From positions 310,001 through 374,000 of the forward strand of contig NZ_JAPCHX010000005.1 of the NCBI RefSeq assembly GCF_026107415.2: DNA of 64,000 nt, in the 5' to 3' direction. How positions within the stretch are numbered: position 1 is the first letter of the stretch; the number at the start of each line of letters is the position of its first letter. A program made the translations under genes and the position numbers. Source of the DNA: Microbacterium sp. MPKO10 (GTDB lineage Bacteria; Actinomycetota; Actinomycetes; Actinomycetales; Microbacteriaceae). Shown here in pieces: positions 34,398 to 44,365 of the stretch. The notes beneath the pieces were generated by a model. The model worked only from the letters and a program-made list of their open reading frames with translations. It was not told the origin of the DNA and did no database searches.

Positions 34398-35380
34398 GCG
34401 GTGAAGACCTCGCTCAGGGCGTCAATGTTGGCGGTCATCCAGCTAATGTATCCCTCGCCATCGGGCAGAGTCTCGGTGAACGAGACCACGGGCACATCGG
34501 CTGCCTCGGCGGCATCCTTCACCTCATCGGTGATGGGGCCACTCGTCTGCTCATTGTATGCGAGCAGAGCGATGTCGCCCGACTCGACGAGATCGAGCAT
34601 CTCCTGCATCGCGGATGCCGAGACATCTGTGCCTTCTTCGACGGCTTCGCTGAAGGCCTCCGGCGTCTTGTTGTCGAGACCGGCATCTTCGAGCAGGTAG
34701 AGCGGCACGGGCTCAGTGATCAACACAGACGTTCCCTCAGCGGTGTCGCCGATCGCGTGGAGAGACTCGTGCAGGCTCTCGAGCTGCGCCGAGAAGTCGC
34801 TGTAATTGTCGTCAAACGTACTGGCGTTGTCCGGGTCGATGTCGCTCAACTCTTCGGCGATGTGCTCAGCGAGGTGGTCCATGGCGTCGAAGTTGTACCA
34901 GACGTGCTCGTTGAAGCCCTCGATGTGGTCGTGGCCCTCGTGCCCTTCTTCGCCTTCGTGCTCGTGGCTGTCCTCGTCGCCATGCTCGTGCTCATCAGCA
35001 TGCTCGTGCCCTTCGGCGTCGGGCATGAGGCCCGAAAGCTCAGAGGCGTTCAGGATGGCGGGGTCAGAGTCCCCGATGAGGGCATCCATGAAGCCGTCGT
35101 AGCCTCCGCCATTCTCAATCACGATGTCGGCCTTGCTGACCGCGAGGCGATCCTGCGCACTCGCTTCGTACGAGTGGGGGTCCTGCGCACTCGAGTCGAT
35201 GATGGACGTGACCTCGGCAGCATCCCCGGCAATTGCTTCAGCGATGTCGCCGTACACGTTGGTCGAGGCGACAATCGAGATTCCGTCGCTCTGCTCTGAG
35301 GCCGTCGTCGACTGGCACCCGGCTAGGGCGAGGACGACAGCGGGGGCAGCAATGACGGCGGCGAGTGCGTGCTTTTTCAT
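34394..35380 (-). CDS. znuA: zinc ABC transporter substrate-binding lipoprotein
   Basis: A 328-residue metal-binding lipoprotein (lipobox LAGC). The first metal His is in DPHSYE and the second in EHVWYN, separated by a long loop of about 35 residues rich in His, Glu and Asp (about 13 His), typical of zinc-type ZnuA. The third ligand position, normally His, appears replaced by Glu in ITEPVPLYL, as in other actinobacterial relatives; this is an alignment by eye. An ATG three codons upstream is possible. The Zur box lies 20 bases before the start. Confidence 0.9.
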   Translation of the reverse strand: MKKHALAAVIAAPAVVLALAGCQSTTASEQSDGISIVASTNVYGDIAEAIAGDAAEVTSIIDSSAQDPHSYEASAQDRLAVSKADIVIENGGGYDGFMDALIGDSDPAILNASELSGLMPDAEGHEHADEHEHGDEDSHEHEGEEGHEGHDHIEGFNEHVWYNFDAMDHLAEHIAEELSDIDPDNASTFDDNYSDFSAQLESLHESLHAIGDTAEGTSVLITEPVPLYLLEDAGLDNKTPEAFSEAVEEGTDVSASAMQEMLDLVESGDIALLAYNEQTSGPITDEVKDAAEAADVPVVSFTETLPDGEGYISWMTANIDALSEVFTA

Positions 35381-35400
35381 GAGCACCATCTAAGCACTAA

Positions 35401-35415
35401 TGATAATGATTTTCA
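35401..35415 (-). promoter_or_regulatory. Zur box before znuA
   Basis: TGATAATGATTTTCA is a 15-base imperfect palindrome (TGAAAATCATTATCA on the coding strand) matching the actinobacterial Zur/Fur-type operator. It covers the likely znuA promoter. Confidence 0.8.
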
Positions 35416-35452
35416 ACATCGGCATGGGGATGCTGGTGGCCTGCACACAGCG

Positions 35453-35487
35453 AAACGGCGGGCCTCCCGAAGGAGCGCCCGCCGTTC
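35453..35487 (-). terminator. terminator after proX
   Basis: AACGGCGGGC pairs with GCCCGCCGTT; an inner CTCC/GGAG stem with a CGAA tetraloop and one bulged C completes a long hairpin. On the minus strand TTTC follows. Confidence 0.8.
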
Positions 35488-35499
35488 GTTGACGAAGAC

Positions 35500-36396
35500 C
35501 TACTTGGTGAGGCCGTCGACGTAGTCCTGGTTCTCAGCGATCCAGTCCTCGACGACGGGTGTGTAGTCCTCGATCTCCTCGTCGGTGTTGTACATGACGT
35601 TCTCGAGCGAGAACAGAACGTCTGAGTCCATCGTGAAGTTACTCAGCCACTCGTTGACCTCAGGGAAGTCATCCTCGAAGCTCGTGGTCGTGACCGTGTG
35701 GATCGACTCGGCTTCACCGAGGGCCTTCTTCGGGTCCTTAAGATCCTTGATGTCGAAGGCGTCATAGGCCCAGTGCGGACGCCACAGCGTCACGACGATG
35801 TTCTCGTCAGCGTCAAGCGCCTTCTTCAGCTCGGCGAGCATCGCCGGGGTCGATGACGTGATGTACTCCATGTCCTCGAGACCGTACTCGGGGATCACGG
35901 CGTCCTTGGTCGTCATCGTGAGACCAGCACCCGGCTCGATGCCGATGATCTTGTTGCCGAACTCGTCAGCGTGGTCGGCAAGCTCTTCGAGCGAGTCGAT
36001 CGGGGCGTCGGCGTTCACGGCGAACGTCAGCTTGGCGTCTTCGTTCCATGCACCGAGGTCGACGATGTCACCCTCGAACTGCTCGAAGTACTTCTTGTGC
36101 GTTAGCGGAAGCCAGCCGTCGAGGGCGAAGTCGTAGTCGCCACTCGCGATACCGGCGAACACGGGGCCAGCGTCAGCATACTCAAGCTCGACGTTGTATC
36201 CCTTGTCCTCAAGAATCGACTTCCACAGGTACGAGGCTGCTTCACCCTCGGGCCATCCATTGAAGACGCCGATCGTGATGTCGCCCTTGTTTTCGTCGCC
36301 ACCGGATCCGGAGCCGCCGGCATCACCGGAGCATCCCGTCACACCGAGGACAGCGGCCGTGGCCATTGCTGCAACAGCGAGAATACGCTTCTTCAT
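35500..36396 (-). CDS. proX: glycine betaine/proline ABC transporter substrate-binding lipoprotein
   Basis: A 298-residue OpuAC-family lipoprotein (lipobox VTGC, then a Gly/Ser-rich linker). TIGVFNGWPEGEAASYLW and DGWLPLTHKKYF match betaine-binding proteins, with Trp residues expected to form the quaternary-ammonium cage; WRPHWAYD supplies another aromatic. The start MKKRIL is backed by AAAGGAA. It is the last gene of proVWX, used for osmoprotectant uptake. Confidence 0.9.
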   Translation of the reverse strand: MKKRILAVAAMATAAVLGVTGCSGDAGGSGSGGDENKGDITIGVFNGWPEGEAASYLWKSILEDKGYNVELEYADAGPVFAGIASGDYDFALDGWLPLTHKKYFEQFEGDIVDLGAWNEDAKLTFAVNADAPIDSLEELADHADEFGNKIIGIEPGAGLTMTTKDAVIPEYGLEDMEYITSSTPAMLAELKKALDADENIVVTLWRPHWAYDAFDIKDLKDPKKALGEAESIHTVTTTSFEDDFPEVNEWLSNFTMDSDVLFSLENVMYNTDEEIEDYTPVVEDWIAENQDYVDGLTK

Positions 36397-36457
36397 TCTT
36401 TTCCTTTCTACGCCTCGGACGAGCCGAGGGTCACGCTTTTCAGTTGGAGAATCTCGG

Positions 36458-37399
36458 TCAGCTGATCCCAGCAGCCGGTGCCCGCTTGGGACCGGCTTCG
36501 GTGACCTCTTCTGCTTCGTCGGCAGCCTGCTTTGACTCGGCAGATGTCGACTCTGAGCTCTTCGCTCCCTTTTTCTTGTGAGCACCGCCCAGCGTCGCCG
36601 TCAGACGGTCAAGAACGATCGCGAGGATCACGACAGACAGACCGGCTTCGAAGCCCAGACCGATGTTGATCGAGTTCAGTGCCGCAATGATGTCCTTACC
36701 CAGACCGGGCGCACCCACCATGCTCGCGATGACGACCATCGACAGCGAGAGCATGATGACCTGGTTGACACCGGCCATAATGCTCGGGCGCGCCAGCGGC
36801 AGCTGGATCTGCAGGAGGATACGGCGCGGGGACGCCCCGAAGGCGTATCCGGCTTCAACAACCTCCGAGTCGACACCGCGAATACCGAGTTCCGTCAGCC
36901 GCACCCCCGGGGCAACGGCGAACAGGATCGTCGCAACGACGCCGGGAACCACGCCCACGCTGAACAGGAAGATCGCGGGGATCAGGTAAACAAAGGCGGG
37001 CATCGTCTGAAGGAAATCGAGAATTGGCCGAATGACCTTTGACGCCCCTTCTGACCGTGCCGCCCATATACCCACGGGAATGGCGATGATCACGGCGATG
37101 GCCGCGGCGACAAGCGTGAGCGCGAGGGTGTCCATCGCGTGCTCCCACTGGTTGACGCTGTAGATGACCACGAGCCCGGCCGCCGTGCCGACAGCGAAGA
37201 CCCAGCCGCGCGCAAAGAACCCGATGACCACGATCACGATCATGATCACCCAGAACGGCGGGGTCGCGAGCACCCAGTCGACACCGTCATAGAAACCGCC
37301 GAAGATCGCGGCGATCACATCGAAGACGACCGAGAACGTATGGGTGACGAAGTCGCTGAATGCCTCGACCCAGTCACCGAGAGGAAGTCTGAAGTCCAT
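36458..37399 (-). CDS. proW: glycine betaine/proline ABC transporter permease
   Basis: A 313-residue permease with six to seven membrane helices and the ProW EAA-like loop [21 protein letters not shown] charged cytoplasmic tail rich in Lys, Glu and Ser follows the last helix. The start codon overlaps the proV stop by one base (TGATG). Confidence 0.9.
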   Translation of the reverse strand: MDFRLPLGDWVEAFSDFVTHTFSVVFDVIAAIFGGFYDGVDWVLATPPFWVIMIVIVVIGFFARGWVFAVGTAAGLVVIYSVNQWEHAMDTLALTLVAAAIAVIIAIPVGIWAARSEGASKVIRPILDFLQTMPAFVYLIPAIFLFSVGVVPGVVATILFAVAPGVRLTELGIRGVDSEVVEAGYAFGASPRRILLQIQLPLARPSIMAGVNQVIMLSLSMVVIASMVGAPGLGKDIIAALNSINIGLGFEAGLSVVILAIVLDRLTATLGGAHKKKGAKSSESTSAESKQAADEAEEVTEAGPKRAPAAGIS

Positions 37400-38748
37400 C
37401 AGTTGGCACTCCCTTCACTGGCTGCCGTCTCTTCGTCGGCAGCGGCCCCGTCAGCAACGGCGTCTGCAACGGCCTCGTCGCCACCCGTTTCACGCAGCGT
37501 CTCGGTCATCGCCTCGACCGGAACGGTCACAGGCGGCTCGACCACGGGGATCTCTGTGGTGGTCGACGGAACATTGCCCAGCGAGGCGAGCAGCGTGACG
37601 CGCGGAATCGCTCCGAGCAGTCGGTTCTCATCGTCAATGACGGCGACGGGCAGCGTCGACTCGGCGGAAATTCCGAAGAGATCGACAAGGTGCTGATCGG
37701 GCCCGACCGTCGGAGTGTCGTGACGCAGGATCGACATGATGTCTTTCTCGTTGTCTTTGACAGCACGCATCACGTCCCGGTCGCGCACGACCCCGAGGAG
37801 CTTCCGGCCGTTGCCGACGACGAACACGGCGGAGGTCTGAAGATCACGCATCGTGCGCAGCGCGCCACGCGGACCAGCCGTCGCCGTGATGACCGAGCGG
37901 GCAGGTTCCATGACTCCGGATGCTGTCAGCACACGTGCCCTGTCGACATCCTGGACGAACTGGGCGACGTAGTCGTTGGCCGGGTCGGTGAGGATGTCGT
38001 CCGGCGCGCCAATCTGCACGATGCGACCATCGCGCATCACCGCGATGCGATCGCCGAGGAACATCGCCTCGTTGAGGTCGTGGGTGATGAAGATGATCGT
38101 CTTGCCGAGCTCCTGCTGCAGCTCGACGAGCTGTTCCTGCATCTCACGGCGGATGAGCGGATCAAGGGCCGAAAACGCCTCGTCCATGAGCAAGATGTCG
38201 GTGTCCGCGGCAAGAGCACGAGCGAGGCCCACGCGCTGCTGCATACCACCGGAGAGCTGACCCGGGAGCTTCTGCTCCCAGCCTTTCAACCCGACACGCT
38301 CGATCCACTCGAGCGCCTTCTGCCGCCGCTCGTCGCTCGACATGCCCTGGATCTCCAGGCCATACGCGGCGTTCTCCAGAACGGTGCGGTGCGGCAGCAG
38401 TGCGAAGTGCTGGAACACCATCGAGACATGCTTGGTGCGCACGGCACGCAGTTCCTTGTCTGGAATGCCCGTGATCGGCGTATCACCGATAGTCACAGAA
38501 CCAGCACTGGGCTCCCAGAGGCCGTTCAGCATGCGAATGAGCGTCGACTTGCCCGAGCCGCTGAGGCCCATGACGACGAAGATCTCGCCCTGCTTGACGT
38601 CGAAGCTGGCATCAATAACGGCAGCGGTGCCCATCGAGGTCAGCGAATCGCGTGATTCACCGGCCTTGAGGCGCTTGATGACCTCTTTGGGGCGCCGACC
38701 GAAGACTTTGTAGAGATTCTGCGCTTGTAGCGCGACGGTATCTGACAC
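37399..38748 (-). CDS. proV: glycine betaine/proline ABC transporter ATP-binding protein with CBS domains
   Basis: A 449-residue ATPase: Walker [10 protein letters not shown], signature [15 protein letters not shown], Walker [14 protein letters not shown]. The C-terminal region (about 275-400) has tandem CBS domains ([18 protein letters not shown] and [15 protein letters not shown]), which in OpuA sense ionic strength. An acidic tail ends the protein. The GTG start follows GGAGAG by five bases; a start nine codons upstream is less likely. First gene of proVWX. Confidence 0.92.
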   Translation of the reverse strand: MSDTVALQAQNLYKVFGRRPKEVIKRLKAGESRDSLTSMGTAAVIDASFDVKQGEIFVVMGLSGSGKSTLIRMLNGLWEPSAGSVTIGDTPITGIPDKELRAVRTKHVSMVFQHFALLPHRTVLENAAYGLEIQGMSSDERRQKALEWIERVGLKGWEQKLPGQLSGGMQQRVGLARALAADTDILLMDEAFSALDPLIRREMQEQLVELQQELGKTIIFITHDLNEAMFLGDRIAVMRDGRIVQIGAPDDILTDPANDYVAQFVQDVDRARVLTASGVMEPARSVITATAGPRGALRTMRDLQTSAVFVVGNGRKLLGVVRDRDVMRAVKDNEKDIMSILRHDTPTVGPDQHLVDLFGISAESTLPVAVIDDENRLLGAIPRVTLLASLGNVPSTTTEIPVVEPPVTVPVEAMTETLRETGGDEAVADAVADGAAADEETAASEGSAN

Positions 38749-39175
38749 GTACTCTCCAGGCACGCGACGGAGCAATGTAGTGCGACTCCGTCTGCGGCTA
38801 TTGTATTTGCGGCCGGGTCGAGAACACGGACAGGTTCACCGTGATCAAGCGGTGACGGCAGCGGGTGGCCACCATGGCGAACTCGGGTGTCTGCCAAGGC
38901 CCCGACTGGGTAGTCGGCGCCGATATCCTCGACCATACGCCCTCGCGACTCCGACGTGTGCCGGCATCTCAAAGGCGCGGACTGGTTGAAATGGCCCGAA
39001 GGCCACAGATCAGTTTAACCGCCGTCGCACCGCAATGCGACACGCCGCCAAGCCTCTGGTCTACCCAACCTGCACTTTTGATCGCAAAATCCCCGATGAT
39101 CCGGCAAAAATAGGAGTTACGGCTTTGTTATGTGCATTGTCGACAGGCAGACACTCCGTCACGACAGCCAGACAC
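38749..39175. other. 427-base gap between bkdC and proV
   Basis: It holds the proV promoter region (a TACAAT hexamer on the minus strand at 38800-38805) and, at the other end, a 21-bp duplication reaching the bkdC stop. No gene is convincing. Confidence 0.5.
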
Positions 39176-39181
39176 TCAGTC
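39141..39181. repeat. 21-bp tandem duplication over the bkdC stop
   Basis: Two units starting CGACAG(G/C)CAGACACTC lie in tandem; the second covers the stop codon of the E2 gene, the first lies just downstream of it. Confidence 0.75.
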
Positions 39182-40480
39182 GAGCAGGAGCGCGGGCTCT
39201 TCGATGATCGAGGCAACATCGGCCACGAATCGCGAGACGACATCGCCGTCGACGACGCGGTGATCGAATGATCCGCCGATCGTCGTGACGAAGCGGGGTC
39301 GCACCTCCCCGTCCACGACCCAGGGCTTCTGCTTGATCGTGCCCATGGCCACGATGCCCACCTCGCCTGGGTTGAGGATCGGCGTTCCCGTATCCATGCC
39401 GAAGACACCGATGTTCGTCAACGTGATCGTGCCGTTCTGCATCTCTGCCGGCTGCGTTTTGCCGTCACGCGCAGTCAGGGTCAGCTGCTCAAGGGCCGTC
39501 GCAAGCTCGAGAAGCGACATTGACTGCGCTTCTTTCACGTTCGGCACCAGAAGACCCCTCGGCGTTGCGGCGGCGATGCCGAGGTTGACGTAGTGGTGAA
39601 TGATGATCTCCTCATCCGTCCACGTCGCGTTAACGCTCGGGTTGCGGCGCACGGCCCACACCATCGCGCGTGCCATGATCAGCAGCGGAGACACCTTGAC
39701 GCCCGCGAAGTCGGGTGACGCCTTGAGTCGCTTCACGAACTCCATCGTGCGGGTGGCATCCACATCGACGAAGACGCTGACGTGCGGTGCCTGGAACTTC
39801 GACGACACCATGGCCTGCGCAATCTGCTTACGCACCCCCTTGACCGGGACGCGCTCTTCGCGATCCTCACTCCAGTCAGGCGTCTCAATGTTGCGGAACA
39901 CGCTCGCCTGCCCGGCGTGGCGCACGACGTCATCGCGGGTGATCTCACCGGCGAGCCCGGTTCCCTCGACAGCGCTCAGGTCAACATCGAGGTCCTTCGC
40001 GAGCTTGCGAATGGGCGGCTTGGCGATGATCGGTCCCGCCGAGGCCGCGGGCACGGATGCTGGCGGGCGCGGCGGTGTGTGCGGGCGCTTCCGGGCGCGA
40101 CGACGGCTCGCGGCCCCGCCACCGGTTCCGTAGCCAACGAGCACGGACCCCTCACCCGATTCTTCGGGCTCGATCGTCGATTTGGTGTCTGCGGCCACGG
40201 CTTCCGCCTCGCGCACGGGCTCTGGCGCAGCATCCGCCCCGCTTTTCTCCACCGTCACGATGGGCGTTCCCACGTCGATGGTGGTTCCCTCGTCGACCAA
40301 GATCCGGCCGATCGTTCCCTCGAACGGAGACGGCAGCTCGACGAGTGATTTCGCCGTCTCGATCTCAACGAGAACCTGGTTGAGTTCGATGGAGTCGCCG
40401 GCGGCCACCTTCCACTGCACGATCTCGGCCTCAGTGAGGCCCTCGCCGACGTCGGGAAGGGAAAACTCTGACTCACTCAT
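39176..40480 (-). CDS. bkdC: 2-oxoacid dehydrogenase E2, dihydrolipoamide acyltransferase
   Basis: A 434-residue E2 core subunit. Residues 1-80 are a lipoyl domain with the lipoylated Lys in [13 protein letters not shown] Pro/Ala linker leads to an E3/E1-binding domain ([19 protein letters not shown]) and the catalytic acyltransferase domain ends with [11 protein letters not shown]. It transfers the acyl group to CoA in the branched-chain or pyruvate dehydrogenase complex. It is the last gene after E1 alpha and beta, 15 bases behind the E1 beta stop, with AGGAGAG before its start. No E3 (lpd) gene is in the window. Confidence 0.9.
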   Translation of the reverse strand: MSESEFSLPDVGEGLTEAEIVQWKVAAGDSIELNQVLVEIETAKSLVELPSPFEGTIGRILVDEGTTIDVGTPIVTVEKSGADAAPEPVREAEAVAADTKSTIEPEESGEGSVLVGYGTGGGAASRRRARKRPHTPPRPPASVPAASAGPIIAKPPIRKLAKDLDVDLSAVEGTGLAGEITRDDVVRHAGQASVFRNIETPDWSEDREERVPVKGVRKQIAQAMVSSKFQAPHVSVFVDVDATRTMEFVKRLKASPDFAGVKVSPLLIMARAMVWAVRRNPSVNATWTDEEIIIHHYVNLGIAAATPRGLLVPNVKEAQSMSLLELATALEQLTLTARDGKTQPAEMQNGTITLTNIGVFGMDTGTPILNPGEVGIVAMGTIKQKPWVVDGEVRPRFVTTIGGSFDHRVVDGDVVSRFVADVASIIEEPALLLD

Positions 40481-40495
40481 GTGCTCTCCTGATGG

Positions 40496-41524
40496 CTAGT
40501 AGGCGAGAGACCGGTCGACGGCCTCGAGAATGCGGTCGGCGTCGGGAAGGAAGTCGTTCTCGAGCCGTGCGGCGGGGAAGGGAACGTCGAAGCCCGAGAC
40601 CCGCAGGACGGGCGCTTCGAGTGAATAGAACGCGCGCTCGGCGACCGTCGCGGCGATCTCCGAGCCGACGGAGACGAATCCGGATGCTTCCTGCGCGACG
40701 ATCAGCCGGCCGGTCTTGCGCACGCTCGCGAGCACCGGCTCGAAGTCGATCGGGGAGATCGATCGCAGGTCGACGACCTCGAGACTGATCCCCTCGTCAG
40801 CCGCCAGCTCAGCAGCCTGCAGCGCCGTCGTCACCATGGCGCCGTGGGCGATAATCGTCGCATCGCTACCCTGCCGCACCACACGGCTGCTGTGCAGCGG
40901 GGCTCCGTGCGCCGACGTGTCGACCTCGCCCTTCTGCCAGTACCTGCTCTTGGGTTCGAAGAACACGACCGGGTCGGGTGAGCGGATCGCCTCCTGGATC
41001 ATCCAATACGCGTCGTTCGATGTCGACGGGCTCAGCACGCGCAGCCCGGGGGTGTGGGCGAAGTAGGTCTCGGGGCTCTCCTGGTGGTGCTCGACGGCGC
41101 CGATGTGACCGCCATAGGGGATTCTGATGACAACCGGCATCTGCAGCGCGCCGGTGTGCTTGTTCGTCAGTTTGGCGAGCTGCGTCGTGATCTGGTTGAA
41201 GCCGGGGAAGACGAAGCCGTCGAACTGGATCTCGCACACGGGGCGGAAGCCGTTCATCGCCAGACCGATCGCCGTGCCGATGATGCCGGATTCCGCAAGG
41301 GGGGTGTCGAGCACACGGCTGCCACCGAACTCGGCATGCAGCCCCTCGGTCACCCGGAAGACGCCGCCAAGCGGGCCGATGTCCTCCCCCATGAGAAGAA
41401 CGTTGTCATCGTCCGCCATCGCGGCGCGCAGCCCCGCGTTGAGAGCCTTCACCATCGGCATCGTTGTGACGGCAGGCTGCGTCTGCTCGTGCGCCTCGGT
41501 CTGCCCCTGAAGCGTGTCCGTCAT
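40496..41524 (-). CDS. bkdB: 2-oxoacid dehydrogenase E1 beta subunit
   Basis: A 342-residue E1 beta. GEDIGPLGGVFRVTEGL and LAESGIIGTAIGLA are family hallmarks, and the C-terminal transketolase domain follows. With E1 alpha it forms the ThDP-dependent decarboxylase. The start MTDTLQ overlaps the E1 alpha stop by ATGA. Sequence alone does not separate branched-chain from pyruvate specificity; the set resembles mycobacterial BkdABC. Confidence 0.9.
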   Translation of the reverse strand: MTDTLQGQTEAHEQTQPAVTTMPMVKALNAGLRAAMADDDNVLLMGEDIGPLGGVFRVTEGLHAEFGGSRVLDTPLAESGIIGTAIGLAMNGFRPVCEIQFDGFVFPGFNQITTQLAKLTNKHTGALQMPVVIRIPYGGHIGAVEHHQESPETYFAHTPGLRVLSPSTSNDAYWMIQEAIRSPDPVVFFEPKSRYWQKGEVDTSAHGAPLHSSRVVRQGSDATIIAHGAMVTTALQAAELAADEGISLEVVDLRSISPIDFEPVLASVRKTGRLIVAQEASGFVSVGSEIAATVAERAFYSLEAPVLRVSGFDVPFPAARLENDFLPDADRILEAVDRSLAY

Positions 41525-42660
41525 TGCTCTGCACCGCCTTCCATGCTCTCCTCGTACGCGTCGAGCCACTCTGCCTGTTCGACGATCAGCGGGTGGTCGT
41601 CGCTGTAGACGAAGTCGAACATCTGGTCGCGGTCGGGGTTGGTGAGCTCGAGGCAGCGCCGACGAGCATCCGATGCGATGTCCTTGGCCTCGGCATCGAC
41701 CTCGCCGAAGAACGAATCGGGTGCGCCCTGCGCGCGCAGCCAGGTGCCAAAACGGGCGATCGGGTCACGGGCGACCCACGAATCGAGTTCGTCGGCCGTG
41801 CGGTACTTCGTGGGGTCATCGCTCGTCGTATGCGCGCCGACGCGGTACGTCTCAGCTTCGATGAACTGTGGACCGTGGCCGCCGCGGGCATTCTCGAGGT
41901 GCTGTCGCGAGACCGCGTAGCTGGCGAGAACGTCGTTGCCGTCGACGTGGACGCTGTCGAGTCCGAAGCCCGCCGCCCGCTGAAACAGCGGAGTTCTCGA
42001 CTGCCTCTCGACGGGCACTGAGATTGCCCACTGGTTGTTCTGCAGGAAGAACACCTGCGGCGTCTGGTAGCTCGCGGCGAAGATCATCGACTCGTTGACA
42101 TCGCCCTCACTCGTCGAGCCGTCACCGAAGTACACCATGGTCGCTTTGTCTGTCTGGGGGTCGCCGGTTGCGGCCTCACCGCGGAATGTCGTTCCCATGG
42201 CGTAGCCCGTGGCGTGCAGCGCCTGCGCCCCGAGCACCAGCGTGTACAGGCGGAAGTTCCCGTTGGCGGGGTCCGTGGGATCCCACCCGCCCAGCGTGAC
42301 GCCGCGATAGAGGGCCAGGATGCCGAGAGGGTCGACGCCGCGGATCAGCGCGACGGCGTGCTCTCGGTACGAGGGGAAGATGGTGTCCTGCGGGCGCGAT
42401 GCACGAGCCGAGCCCACCTGCGCTGCCTCCTGCCCGTGGGACGGCGGCCACAGTGCCAGCTGTCCCTGCCTCTGCAGGTTCGTCGCCTCGACGTCGAGCG
42501 TGCGTGTCACGACCATGTCGCGATAGAACTGCTGGTGATCGTCGTCCGTCAGCCCGTCGAGCACCGGAAGGTACTTCTCGGCGGCCGGGCTGGGAGCAAA
42601 CGTTCCATCGGCCGCGAGCATGCGCACCGTGAAGTTCTGGGTGTCGTTCACAGAAGCCAC
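41521..42660 (-). CDS. bkdA: 2-oxoacid dehydrogenase E1 alpha subunit
   Basis: A 379-residue E1 alpha with the ThDP motif GDGSTSEGDVNESM to QNNQWAISVP and the phosphorylation-loop region AHTTSDDPTKYR. It binds ThDP and decarboxylates the 2-oxoacid. The GTG start lies four bases after the hisC-like gene. TAGGTT six bases before the GTG could be an internal leaderless promoter, so expression may be partly independent of the aminotransferase gene. Confidence 0.9.
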   Translation of the reverse strand: MASVNDTQNFTVRMLAADGTFAPSPAAEKYLPVLDGLTDDDHQQFYRDMVVTRTLDVEATNLQRQGQLALWPPSHGQEAAQVGSARASRPQDTIFPSYREHAVALIRGVDPLGILALYRGVTLGGWDPTDPANGNFRLYTLVLGAQALHATGYAMGTTFRGEAATGDPQTDKATMVYFGDGSTSEGDVNESMIFAASYQTPQVFFLQNNQWAISVPVERQSRTPLFQRAAGFGLDSVHVDGNDVLASYAVSRQHLENARGGHGPQFIEAETYRVGAHTTSDDPTKYRTADELDSWVARDPIARFGTWLRAQGAPDSFFGEVDAEAKDIASDARRRCLELTNPDRDQMFDFVYSDDHPLIVEQAEWLDAYEESMEGGAEQ

Positions 42661-42664
42661 CGTT

Positions 42665-43810
42665 CTAACCTATGGCCCTCGCCGCGTGGCCGGACGGGAG
42701 GTGTTGCACAATCCATTCGGCTGCGGATAGGAGCTTATCGACAGATTCGGCTTCGCCGATGCTGATGCGGATGCCGGATCCGACAAACGGGCGCGCAACG
42801 ATTCCGTGCTCGACCAACGTGTCCGCGGCGGCTTCGGTCTGCTCTCCTGTGGCGAGCCAGACGAAGTTCGATTGCGTCTCGGGAATTGCCCAGCCCTGGG
42901 CGCGCAGAGCGGAGACCACGGCGTTTCGTCGCTCGACGATGACGTCGACACGAGCCATCAGCTCGTCCGAACGATCGAGCGACGCGATGGCCGCTGCCTG
43001 GGCGACTCCGGTCACCGAGAGGGGAATGGCCGTGGCGCGGGCGGCGTCGAGAATCGGCTCTGGGCCAATCGCCCACCCGACTCGCAGCCCGGCGAGTCCG
43101 TACGCCTTCGAGAAGGTGCGCAGGATGACGAGGTTGGGGAAGCGGCCGAGAAGGGCGAGCCCGTTCACCGCAGACTCATCGCGAACGAATTCGGCGTATG
43201 CCTCGTCGAGGAGGACGAGAACGGTGTCGGGAACGGCTGCCATGAAGCGGAGGAACTCGTCTGTCGTGACAACGGGCCCCGTCGGGTTGTTGGGGCTGCA
43301 GACGATCACGGCACGCGTGCGGTCGGTGATTGCCGCGAGCATGGCGTCCAGATCGTGCCTGCCCTCTGCCGTGTCAGGAACCTGCACGCTCGTTGCGCCC
43401 GCAACGGTGACGAGGCCGGGGTATGCCTCGAAGCTGCGCCAGGTATAGAGAATCTCGTCTCCTGGCCCTGCTGCGGCCTGAATGAACTGCGCGAGCAGGG
43501 CGACCGATCCGGATCCAACATGCACCTCATTTGGGGTGACGCCGTGTTGGGCGGCGAGGCGCTCACGGAGCGCTGTCGCCGCGGCATCCGGATACCGGTT
43601 CACGTTGCTCGAGGCGGCAATGGCGTCAAGCACACCGGGAAGGGGCGGGAAGGGGTTCTCGTTGCTGGAGAGCTTGAAGGCGTCGGCCGCAGCGGGCTTA
43701 CCCTGCCTGTACGGAGGTGTCGCGAGAATCTCGGGGCGCAAGCGCACGAGCGATGCATCGGGAAGCCGACTGGAATCTTCGGGGGCATTCACCTTCCCGA
43801 GTCTAGACAT
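42665..43810 (-). CDS. HisC-type aminotransferase (histidinol-phosphate or aromatic amino acid)
   Basis: A 381-residue class I/II aminotransferase. [11 protein letters not shown] at the N-terminus, NNPTG, DEAYAEF and the PLP Lys in [15 protein letters not shown] match HisC/Pat enzymes. In actinobacteria such second copies beside keto acid dehydrogenase genes are often called aromatic or branched-chain aminotransferases; supply of 2-oxoacids to the complex encoded downstream is plausible. Start at MSRLGKV chosen over an ATG seven codons earlier. Confidence 0.85.
   Translation of the reverse strand: MSRLGKVNAPEDSSRLPDASLVRLRPEILATPPYRQGKPAAADAFKLSSNENPFPPLPGVLDAIAASSNVNRYPDAAATALRERLAAQHGVTPNEVHVGSGSVALLAQFIQAAAGPGDEILYTWRSFEAYPGLVTVAGATSVQVPDTAEGRHDLDAMLAAITDRTRAVIVCSPNNPTGPVVTTDEFLRFMAAVPDTVLVLLDEAYAEFVRDESAVNGLALLGRFPNLVILRTFSKAYGLAGLRVGWAIGPEPILDAARATAIPLSVTGVAQAAAIASLDRSDELMARVDVIVERRNAVVSALRAQGWAIPETQSNFVWLATGEQTEAAADTLVEHGIVARPFVGSGIRISIGEAESVDKLLSAAEWIVQHLPSGHAARAIG
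42667..42672 (-). promoter_or_regulatory. possible internal leaderless -10 box (bkdA)
   Basis: TAGGTT on the minus strand overlaps the hisC-like stop and stands six bases before the bkdA GTG. Confidence 0.4.
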
Positions 43811-43901
43811 CGAGGATGCCGAAGCGGGCATACGCGCGAGTGTCGGCGATCACGATCGGAAAATTGTCGATTCACCCGGGAACTGCTGGCATCATGGGGG
43901 C

Positions 43902-44291
43902 ATGCGCTTCCTCCTGCAGGTGATCATCAACGGCGTCGCGATCTGGCTGACCACGCTCATCGTCGGCGGCATCACCATGACGTCGTTTGGCGACGAGTGG
44001 TGGCAGATCGGGCTCAGCTACGGCATCGTCGGCCTGATCTTCGCAATCATCAACGGCATCATCCGCCCAATCATCAAGATTGTGGCGTTCCCCCTCTACA
44101 TCCTGACTCTCGGCCTCATCTCACTGATCGTGAACGGACTCCTGCTTCTGCTCACGGCGTGGCTGAGTAGTCTGTTCGGTTTCGGGCTCGAGGTCGAGGG
44201 ATTCTGGTGGGGTGTGCTGGGCGCCCTGGTCATCGCCATCATCAACTGGTTCATCGGACTGTTCGCACGACCCAAGCGACACGTGTCATAA
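43902..44291 (+). CDS. phage holin family 4-TM membrane protein (PF04020-like)
   Basis: A 129-residue protein made of four membrane helices with NGIIRPIIKIVAFPLYILTL in the middle, the pattern of the so-called phage holin family 4 superfamily IV (YvlD-like). Despite its name, the family is chromosomal and its function unknown; some members relate to envelope stress. A short basic tail ends the protein. No phage gene is nearby. Confidence 0.82.
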   Translation: MRFLLQVIINGVAIWLTTLIVGGITMTSFGDEWWQIGLSYGIVGLIFAIINGIIRPIIKIVAFPLYILTLGLISLIVNGLLLLLTAWLSSLFGFGLEVEGFWWGVLGALVIAIINWFIGLFARPKRHVS

Positions 44292-44365
44292 CGACCGCAC
44301 GCACGACCCACGTCGATCGCACGAAGCCTCCGTTGCGCTCGGGGGAGTGCACGGTGACCAAGCAC

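Noticed and set aside
43902-44291. Prophage indicated by a holin gene
   Set aside because: The family name is misleading; it is a chromosomal membrane protein and no phage gene is nearby.
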